From the NCBI GenBank assembly GCA_937951875.1, contig CALGAN010000003.1, forward strand, positions 1 through 43,697: a stretch of DNA of 43,697 nt. The letters are read 5' to 3'. The notes beneath the pieces were generated by a model. It made no database searches and had not been told where the DNA came from. It worked only from the letters and a program-made list of their open reading frames with translations. How positions within the stretch are numbered: the stretch's first letter is position 1; every line of letters starts with the position of its first letter. This DNA is from an uncultured Alkalilimnicola sp. Its GTDB lineage: Bacteria > Pseudomonadota > Gammaproteobacteria > Nitrococcales > AK92. The position numbers and the translations under genes are program-made. Below, piece by piece: positions 38,008 to 43,697 of the stretch.

Positions 38008-38628
38008 ATGGCGGACGACATCTATTTCTACGAGCCCCGGCAGGGCCATGGCCTGCCGCGCGATCCGTTCAACGCTCTGGTGGCGCCGCGCCCGATCGGC
38101 TGGATTTCCTCGCGCGGCGCCGATGGCGTGCTGAACCTGGCGCCTTACAGCTTCTTCAATGCCTTCAATTACCACCCGCCGATCATCGGCTTCTCCAGCA
38201 TCGGCTACAAAGACAGCGTGCGGAACATCGAGGCTACCGGCGAGTTCGGCTGGAGCCTGGTGACGCGGCCGCTGGCCGAGGCGATGAACCAGACCAGCGC
38301 CCAGGTGCCGCCGGAGGTTGACGAGTTCGCGCTGACCGGCCTGACGCCGGCGCCGTCGCGGCTGATCCAGGTGCCGCGAGTGGCGGAGAGCCCGGTGTCG
38401 TTCGAGTGCCGCCTGACCCAGATCGTGCAGCTGCGGCGCGCCGACGGCGCCGAGGTGGACACTTGGCTAGTGCTCGGCGAGGTGGTGGGGGTGCACATCA
38501 CCCGCGCGCTGCTCAAGGATGGCATCTACGACACCGCTGCTGCAGAGCCGGTGCTGCGCGGCGGCGGCGCGGCCGACTACTTCGGCATAGACGAGAAACT
38601 GCGGTTTCGGATGTATCGGCCGGATTGA
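38008..38628 (+). CDS. Flavin reductase-like / FMN-binding split-barrel protein
   Basis: A 206-residue cytoplasmic protein of the flavin reductase-like family (FMN-binding split barrel). Marks are FNALVAPRPIGWISSRGADG near the N-terminus, NLAPYSFFNAFNYHPPIIGFSS, and NIEATGEFGWSLV. It may be an NAD(P)H:flavin reductase or an FMN-binding oxidoreductase; there is no oxygenase partner nearby to decide. ATG at 38008 with GAGGA 9 bases upstream is chosen over an ORF start 7 codons earlier. Confidence 0.88.
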   Translation: MADDIYFYEPRQGHGLPRDPFNALVAPRPIGWISSRGADGVLNLAPYSFFNAFNYHPPIIGFSSIGYKDSVRNIEATGEFGWSLVTRPLAEAMNQTSAQVPPEVDEFALTGLTPAPSRLIQVPRVAESPVSFECRLTQIVQLRRADGAEVDTWLVLGEVVGVHITRALLKDGIYDTAAAEPVLRGGGAADYFGIDEKLRFRMYRPD

Positions 38629-38686
38629 ACGCGGTTGCACTAGGCGCGCCAAGCCGACCGCGATTTGGCGGGTTGCGCCTGCGGCG

Positions 38687-38728
38687 GCTGGCTAATTCAT
38701 TAATTTAAATAATTCTTATATAGCCAGC
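38687..38728. repeat. AT-rich block flanked by an inverted repeat
   Basis: GCTGGCTA (38687-38694) and TAGCCAGC (38721-38728) form a perfect 8-bp inverted repeat around 26 bases of nearly pure A+T, an outlier in this GC-rich window. It could mark a regulator-bound region upstream of the lipoprotein gene or the scar of an inserted piece. Confidence 0.5.
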
Positions 38729-38901
38729 TAATTAATTGCTCGCTACCGTCGACCTGCTTTTCGCCCGAAATAGCGCGAAAACTCGCCACCCCATTTCATC
38801 TGAGCGCGCTAACTCGTAGATTATACCTACGCTCTGTGGCGGAAATGATCTCGTTGCGGCGCTTGGCCGCGTCGGCGGGATGTGGCTGGAGGGAGGCGGC
38901 A

Positions 38902-39120
38902 GTGAAGAGAACACTACGATGGATGGCATTTCTCGCCTTTATCGGCGTGGCCCTGGCCGGGTGTGGGGGCGGCGGCAGTGGCGGGGGAAGTCCGGACGGT
39001 GCTGACAGCGGCGGAGGCGGCGGAGGCGGAGGAGACGGCGGAACCGCAGAGCCTGAGAATCCGGCTCCGGCAAGGAACCAATGGAATGAAATGGTATGGA
39101 ACCGCGACAACTGGGCCTAG
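38902..39120 (+). CDS. Small glycine-rich lipoprotein
   Basis: A 72-residue predicted lipoprotein. A GTG start at 38902 with a strong GGAGG Shine-Dalgarno (GGGAGG, 6 bases upstream) precedes a signal peptide ending LAGC (Cys21 as lipid anchor). Then follow two glycine runs and the C-terminal segment NQWNEMVWNRDNWA, rich in Trp and Asn. I do not recognise a family. Glycine-rich linker plus aromatic tail suggests surface anchoring with a binding tail. It is 26 bases before the secreted protein gene and probably cotranscribed. Function unknown. Confidence 0.75.
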   Translation: MKRTLRWMAFLAFIGVALAGCGGGGSGGGSPDGADSGGGGGGGGDGGTAEPENPAPARNQWNEMVWNRDNWA

Positions 39121-39146
39121 GAAAGGTATTCAGGGGGGGATGGAAA

Positions 39147-39917
39147 ATGACGAAGCGAATTCTTAGTTCCGCGGTGTTCGCGGCGTGCGCCTTGGCTAGC
39201 TCTGGCGCTCTCGCCGGCAAGGTATCGGGCCTGACCAGTTTCACCGCCGGCACGCCGGCGCGCGCCGAAGAGGTCAACGCCAACTTCAACGCGATCAAGA
39301 GCGCGGTCGATGACAACGACGCGCGGCTGTCCTCCGTGGAAAACACCAAGCAGGAGCGGGTGAGCGAGGGCTGCGAGGTCGGCAGCGCCATTACCGCCAT
39401 CCATGCCGACGGCAGCGTCAGTTGCGGCAAGTTCGCCAAGGCCGGCGTGGTGTCGGTCGGGGCGGACGCCTTCCGCTCCACCGGCAGCAATTCGAGTTAT
39501 TGCGGTTACCAGACCTCGACCGCTCAGGGCGGCTACTTCATGGGGACGCTCAGAGCCTGCTACGCGGCGGCGGGGATATCTCTGCCGGATGGAGCCACGA
39601 TCACCGGTTTCTCCTGCGCCGTTCGCGACTATCGCGATCGCGAGCAGATCTCAAGGATCGCCCTGAAGCGCGGCACGTTCGAGAACCGGCGTCAGATCGA
39701 CTTGGCTGTCACCGGTGCCAGCGTGAATACCGCCGCCGATCGCGTGCAGATCCTGAAAGCGACTGTGTACGACGTGCCCGATTACGTGAAGGTGGACAAC
39801 GACCGCTACACCTACTCGATCCACGTGGCTTTCGAGACCGACGAGGACGGTGGAATGAATACCGTTTACGACGCGCTCGCCCTGATCGGCTGCAAGGTCA
39901 GTTACGACTATCCGTAG
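39147..39917 (+). CDS. Secreted protein with short coiled coil and Cys-rich domain
   Basis: A 256-residue exported protein. The signal peptide is cleaved near ALA/GK (about residue 23). The next part, TSFTAGTPARAEEVNANFNA and IKSAVDDNDARLSSVENTKQ, has the helical pattern of short trimeric stalks found in many uncharacterised proteobacterial surface proteins. The remainder is a beta-rich domain with six cysteines, which could be disulfide-bonded. The start at 39147 is supported by a GGGGGGA Shine-Dalgarno. It follows the lipoprotein gene; the pair may act together on the surface. The role is unknown. Confidence 0.75.
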   Translation: MTKRILSSAVFAACALASSGALAGKVSGLTSFTAGTPARAEEVNANFNAIKSAVDDNDARLSSVENTKQERVSEGCEVGSAITAIHADGSVSCGKFAKAGVVSVGADAFRSTGSNSSYCGYQTSTAQGGYFMGTLRACYAAAGISLPDGATITGFSCAVRDYRDREQISRIALKRGTFENRRQIDLAVTGASVNTAADRVQILKATVYDVPDYVKVDNDRYTYSIHVAFETDEDGGMNTVYDALALIGCKVSYDYP

Positions 39918-39923
39918 CCATTC

Positions 39924-39944
39924 CCGCGCCTGACGGCGCGGTTT
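39924..39944 (+). terminator. Hairpin after the secreted protein gene
   Basis: A 7-bp stem CCGCGCC-TGAC-GGCGCGG followed by TTT lies 7 bases after the stop codon. It is a short terminator-like hairpin overlapping the convergent hydrolase stop. Confidence 0.5.
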
Positions 39945-40834
39945 CAGCCGACGGCGCGAGCCGGGCGTCGGGCGGAGTTTGCATTGGCGACGATCTCCTC
40001 GATCAGGATCGGCCAGAACTGCGGTGCCAGGTCGTGGCCCCAGCCTTCGATGATGCGTAGCCGCGCGCCGGGAATGGCCCGCGCCGTGGCCTCGCCGCCG
40101 CTGGGGTCGATGAGCGGATCGGCCGCGCCGTGCAGCACCAGGGTGGGCACGCGGATGTGCGCCAGCTGTTCGGTGCGGTCGGGCGTGGCCATGATCGCCA
40201 GCAGCTGCCGCATCGGGCCGTCCGGATCGTGGCTGCGGTCGTAGGAGGCGGCGGCGCGCTCGCGGGCCTTGCGCTCGTCGAACAGGCCCGGCGAGCCGAT
40301 CAGGCGCCAGGTGGCCATGGCCGCCTGGATGTAGCCCTCCCGGTCGTCCGGGTAGGAGCGCATCAGCACCATCCGCGCTTCCGGCGTGGCGCGGCCGACG
40401 CGCGGATCGCCGGTGGTCGACATCATCGAGCACAGGCTCAACACCCGCTGCGGGTGCCGCAGTGCCAGCAGCTGGGCGATCATGCCGCCCATACTGGCGC
40501 CGACCACGTGTGCGGCCTCCAGGCCGAGCGCCTCCAGCAGGCCGGCAGTGTCGTCGGCCATGTCCGCCAGGGTGTACGCCGCCGACGAGAAATCGCCGCG
40601 CAGCGCCGCGATCAGGTCCGGCTTGGGTGCGTTCTCGATCCGCGAGGACAGGCCGATGTCGCGGTTGTCGAAGCGGATCACGAAGAAACCCTGGTCGGCC
40701 AGGGCCTGGCAGAAGGCCGGATCCCAGCCGATCAGCTGGGTGCGGAAGCCGTGAATCAACAGCAGTGCCGGATCGTCGGTGGTACCGAAGGTGTCGTACT
40801 CGATGCGGATACCGTTGGTCTGGACGCTCGGCAT
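39944..40834 (-). CDS. Alpha/beta hydrolase
   Basis: A 296-residue alpha/beta-fold hydrolase with the oxyanion-hole HGF, nucleophile motif GASMGG (Ser114), a probable acid Asp in HGAADPLIDP and the catalytic His in GWGHDL. The cap region RFDNRDIGLSSR is common in the group often annotated as esterase or haloperoxidase-like. Start at the ATG (40832-40834), preceded by AAGGAGAAG. The substrate is unknown. No signal peptide, cytoplasmic. Confidence 0.9.
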   Translation of the reverse strand: MPSVQTNGIRIEYDTFGTTDDPALLLIHGFRTQLIGWDPAFCQALADQGFFVIRFDNRDIGLSSRIENAPKPDLIAALRGDFSSAAYTLADMADDTAGLLEALGLEAAHVVGASMGGMIAQLLALRHPQRVLSLCSMMSTTGDPRVGRATPEARMVLMRSYPDDREGYIQAAMATWRLIGSPGLFDERKARERAAASYDRSHDPDGPMRQLLAIMATPDRTEQLAHIRVPTLVLHGAADPLIDPSGGEATARAIPGARLRIIEGWGHDLAPQFWPILIEEIVANANSARRPARAVG

Positions 40835-41001
40835 GTACTTCTCCTTCCTTTCGTCGTGTTCGGTGCCAGCCAATCGTTTCGATTGATGGTGCCGCCTCGC
40901 GACTAGGGCAAGACCGCACGTTCTGGCTTGCCGCGCGTGGCGGCAAATGCTCCAATCGGCGAGCGCCTCGCGCTTCGTTGTACCCGCCTCAGGAGTCACC
41001 C

Positions 41002-41931
41002 GTGCCGCAATCCCAAGCCGTCGACGCCATCGCCGTACTGCAGAACAAGTTTCAGGCAGGCGGCTACATCTGCGATCGCGAGATCGCCACCGCCGTCTAC
41101 CTCGCCCGCGAACTGGAGAAGCCCATCCTGGTGGAAGGCCCGCCTGGCGTGGGCAAGACCGAGCTGGCGCGCGCCACGGCGACGCTGCTGGACCTGCCGC
41201 TGATTCGCCTGCAGTGCTACGAGGGGCTCGACGAGAGCAAGGCGCTGTACGAGTGGAAGTATGGCAAGCAGCTGCTGTACACGCAGATCCTGCGCGAGAA
41301 GCTGAGCGAAGTGCTGGAGGGCACGGTCGGGCTGGAGCAGGCCATGGATCGGCTGCATCAGTACGACGACAGCTTCTTCTCCGAGCGTTTCCTCGAACCG
41401 CGGCCGCTGCTCAAGGCGCTGCGCGCCGAGCGAGGCTCGGTGCTGCTGATCGACGAGGTCGACAAGGCCGATCACGAATTCGAGGCCTTCTTGTTGGAGA
41501 TCCTCTCCGATTACCAGATTTCCATCCCCGAGCTGGGGACGGTGGGCGCGGTCAGCACGCCCATCGTGTTCCTCACCAGTAACAACAACCGCGAGATCGG
41601 CGAGGCGCTGCGCCGCCGCTGCCTGCACCTGTACATCGGCTTCCCGGACGCGGCGCTGGAGCGGCGCATCGTGCAGTCGCGCGTGCCCGGCATCTCGGAG
41701 ACGCTGCGCGACCAGCTGGTGGCCTTCATCCAGAAGGTGCGCGCCATGGATCTGCGCAAGGTGCCGGCGGTGAGCGAGACCATCGACTGGGCGCGTACGC
41801 TGGTGCTGCTGCACGCCGACAAGCTGGAGCGGGAGCTGGTGCAGCAGACCCTGAGCGTCATCCTCAAGCACCGGGACGACGTCGAGGCGGTGCGGCGCGA
41901 CCTGCCCGGCCTGCTGGCGCAGCTGGGGTAA
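41002..41931 (+). CDS. MoxR-family AAA+ ATPase
   Basis: A 309-residue AAA+ ATPase with Walker A GPPGVGKTE (residues 46-54), Walker B VLLIDEVD, and sensor TSNNNREI. MoxR ATPases act with VWA proteins as chaperones that help insert metals or cofactors, as in CoxD/CoxE or NorQ/NorD. The start is a GTG at 41002 with AGGAG 7 bases upstream. It is followed by a VWA gene 5 bases away, forming a two-gene unit. The client enzyme is not in the window. Confidence 0.92.
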   Translation: MPQSQAVDAIAVLQNKFQAGGYICDREIATAVYLARELEKPILVEGPPGVGKTELARATATLLDLPLIRLQCYEGLDESKALYEWKYGKQLLYTQILREKLSEVLEGTVGLEQAMDRLHQYDDSFFSERFLEPRPLLKALRAERGSVLLIDEVDKADHEFEAFLLEILSDYQISIPELGTVGAVSTPIVFLTSNNNREIGEALRRRCLHLYIGFPDAALERRIVQSRVPGISETLRDQLVAFIQKVRAMDLRKVPAVSETIDWARTLVLLHADKLERELVQQTLSVILKHRDDVEAVRRDLPGLLAQLG

Positions 41932-41936
41932 GCGTC

Positions 41937-43301
41937 GTGGAAGCGACCCTGGCCGATTTCATCCGGGTGCTGCGCGCGGCCGGGGTGCGGGCGTCGATCT
42001 CGGAAGTGATCGATGCCCATCACGCCGTGCATCGGGTGGGGGTGGGCGACCGCACCCTGCTCAAGGCCGCCCTCGGCACGACCTTGGCCAAGACCGAGGA
42101 GGAGCGCGCGCTGTTCGACGGCTGCTTCGAGCGCTTCTTCGCGTTCCAGGAGCTGGTCGACGAGGAGCCGCCGGCGCCCGCGCAGGCCGCCGACCTGGTC
42201 GCGGCCGAACGGCAGAACGAGCAGACGACGGCGCCGCCGGCCGGGCTCAGCCCCTTGAGCGAGCAGCTGCTGCGGCAGGATTGGGCGGCGCTCAACGTGG
42301 CGGTGGCGGCGGCCGGTCAGCAAGTGGGCGCGAACCAGATCGTCAGCTTCACCCAACGCGGCCGCTACACCATGGCCATCGCCGAGGCCATGGGGCTGCG
42401 CGAGCTCAACGCCGACATCGCCCGGCTGGCGGCCGGGAACGATGCCGAGCGCGATACCGCCGGGCGCCTGGAGCGCGGCCGTCTGCTGCTGCTGGAGCGG
42501 GCGCGGGATTACGTCGAGCGCCAGATTGGGCTGTTCGCCGACCCCGAGACCAAGCGCTGGATGCGCGAGCGCCTGCCGCAGCAGCGGCTGTCCGCGGTCG
42601 ACCGTGCCTACTACCAGGACATGCAGGAGCTGGTGCGGCGCATGGCCAAGCGCCTGGTCACCATGAACGATCGCCGCCGCAAGAAGGCGCGCCGCGGCCA
42701 GCTCGATTTCCGCCGCACGCTGCGCGCGGGGCTCGCCTACGACGGCGTGCCGTTCGAGCCGCAATGGCGGCGGGTCAAGCGCGAGCGGCCGCGGGTGATG
42801 GTGCTGTGCGACGTCAGCGGCTCGGTGGCGGCGGTGGCGCGCTTTCTGCTGATGTTCATCTACAGCGTCAGCGAGACCCTGCCCAAGGTCCGCTCGTTCG
42901 CCTTCTCCGATTCCCTGCAGGAGGTCACCGAGCTGTTCGAGCAGCGACCGCTGGAGGAGGCGGTGGCGTTGACGCTCAAGCGCCTGGGCGACCGTTCCTC
43001 GGACTACGGCGGCTCCTTCGCCGACTTCGAGCGCATCGCCCTGGACGACATCGACCACCGCACCACCGTCATCATCCTCGGCGATGCCCGCAGCAACTAC
43101 GGCGATCCGGGCATCGTCACGCTGCGCAAGGTCTATCAGCGGGCGCGCCAGGTGATCTGGCTCAATCCCGAGCCGCGCTCCGGCTGGGGATACGGCGACT
43201 CGGAAATGCCGCTGCTGGCCACCGCCTGCCATCAGGTCCGGGTGTGCAATACGCTCAAGCACCTGGAGCAGCTGGTCGAGGAGTTGCTGCGCAGCGGCTG
43301 A
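41937..43301 (+). CDS. CoxE-like von Willebrand factor A domain protein
   Basis: A 454-residue protein of the VWA_CoxE type. The C-terminal VWA domain has the metal-dependent MIDAS motif DVSGS (Asp292), and the RKKARRGQLDFRRTLRAG segment (about residues 252-269) just before it is typical of CoxE-like proteins. The N-terminal half is helical. Its partner is the upstream MoxR ATPase. Start is the GTG at 41937, only 5 bases after the MoxR stop. It probably acts in metalloenzyme maturation, but with no known target nearby the client is unknown. Confidence 0.9.
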   Translation: MEATLADFIRVLRAAGVRASISEVIDAHHAVHRVGVGDRTLLKAALGTTLAKTEEERALFDGCFERFFAFQELVDEEPPAPAQAADLVAAERQNEQTTAPPAGLSPLSEQLLRQDWAALNVAVAAAGQQVGANQIVSFTQRGRYTMAIAEAMGLRELNADIARLAAGNDAERDTAGRLERGRLLLLERARDYVERQIGLFADPETKRWMRERLPQQRLSAVDRAYYQDMQELVRRMAKRLVTMNDRRRKKARRGQLDFRRTLRAGLAYDGVPFEPQWRRVKRERPRVMVLCDVSGSVAAVARFLLMFIYSVSETLPKVRSFAFSDSLQEVTELFEQRPLEEAVALTLKRLGDRSSDYGGSFADFERIALDDIDHRTTVIILGDARSNYGDPGIVTLRKVYQRARQVIWLNPEPRSGWGYGDSEMPLLATACHQVRVCNTLKHLEQLVEELLRSG

Positions 43302-43697
43302 GAGCGGAGGCGCGCGGCCTCCGCACACGGGCTTCGACGGCCCAGCGCGCCGATATAGCGCGTATGGACGACTCACCGGCGGCATGGGCGTAGATCGTCT
43401 GCACCGAGTCGCTCAACGCATCGGCTGACGTCTCGCCGCTTGCGCCTTCCCTGACTTTCGCGATCACCATCGCTGACCACGCCGTGATCAGCGTCGGCGT
43501 GGCGGCTTTCCGCCACGCGGATGCCTTCCGAAGCGCAGGCCGAGCCGGCCAGGACCCACCGCCGACTATCACCCCATGATTGCGAACTTCATCTCGGTTC
43601 CTTCCCAAATGATGACAACTTAGTCGGCCCTGCAAAATTCATCTCGCGGCGCCGACGAGAAGCGCCGGACGTGCAAGAGTAGCGAGTCGACTCGCGG
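43302..43697. other. Window end: no confident gene, direct repeat present
   Basis: This 396-base end segment has no gene I can support. A hairpin (43304-43324, stem GCGGAGGC with GCCTCCGC) lies just after the VWA stop. A direct repeat TGCRAAMTTCATCTCG occurs at 43581-43596 and 43631-43646. A long minus-strand frame (starting TTG, 43255-43635) crosses the VWA gene end and has no ribosome site. The segment is less GC-rich in the last 100 bases and could be the edge of a mobile element continuing past the window. Confidence 0.4.
43304..43324 (+). terminator. Hairpin after the VWA gene
   Basis: An 8-bp stem GCGGAGGC/GCCTCCGC with a 5-base loop begins 3 bases after the stop. No T-tract follows. 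Confidence 0.5.

Noticed and set aside
43255..43635. Minus-strand open frame of 126 codons at the window end
   Set aside because: It starts at TTG without a Shine-Dalgarno, overlaps the 3' end of the VWA gene in antisense and resembles no protein.

Overview
The window is very GC-rich and gene-dense and most likely comes from the chromosome of a denitrifying gamma- or betaproteobacterium. The evidence is a Tat-exported clade I-type N2O reductase with a full nosRZDFYL set, FNR/DNR-type boxes (TTGAT-N4-ATCAA), c-type cytochromes, a diheme cytochrome c peroxidase, a group III truncated haemoglobin and a proteobacterial RecA start. I cannot name the genus from the sequence alone. I saw no tRNA, rRNA, CRISPR array or complete insertion sequence.

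Layout. 1-1475: the recA 5' end (minus strand, cut by the window edge) and a UbiA-type prenyltransferase. 1482-10249 (minus strand): a nitrous-oxide respiration locus reading cytochrome c, nosR, nosZ, nosD, nosF, nosY, nosL and a small ribbon-helix-helix-like protein. It sits downstream of a perfect FNR-type box at 10236-10249. An intrinsic terminator lies between the first cytochrome gene and nosR. 10536-16058: a NylB-like serine hydrolase, a succinate/acetate CoA-transferase, a secreted HAF-repeat protein, and a cytochrome b561/cytochrome c' pair. 16138-19246: an AidB-like acyl-CoA dehydrogenase divergent from a diheme cytochrome c peroxidase that has a second FNR-type box and its own terminator.

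19319-25968: a palindromic repeat, a YbfB-type MFS transporter preceded by a 16-residue ORF, a long-chain acyl-CoA ligase, the uraA/upp uracil salvage operon, a thioredoxin-like protein and a metallophosphoesterase. 26085-31671: an RlmN-like radical SAM protein, a truncated haemoglobin, an operon of aminotransferase, omega-amidase and methyltransferase, and a purine permease with a structured leader. 32062-37596: one 1844-residue protein made of two complete UvrA units, joined by a linker that appears to have been built from the palindromic repeat. 38008-43301: a flavin reductase-like protein, a small lipoprotein followed by a secreted coiled-coil/Cys-rich protein, an alpha/beta hydrolase, and an orphan MoxR ATPase/VWA pair. 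The last 400 bases hold no sure gene but carry a direct repeat that could be a mobile-element end.

The genes fit a facultative anaerobe that can finish denitrification (N2O to N2) and detoxify NO and H2O2 when oxygen is low. The two FNR-type boxes tie the nos locus and the peroxidase into one oxygen/NO-controlled group. The least explained items are the purine-permease leader RNA, the RHH-like gene with a coupled 16-codon ORF at the end of the nos cluster, the lipoprotein/secreted-protein pair, and the repeat-derived linker in the double UvrA.
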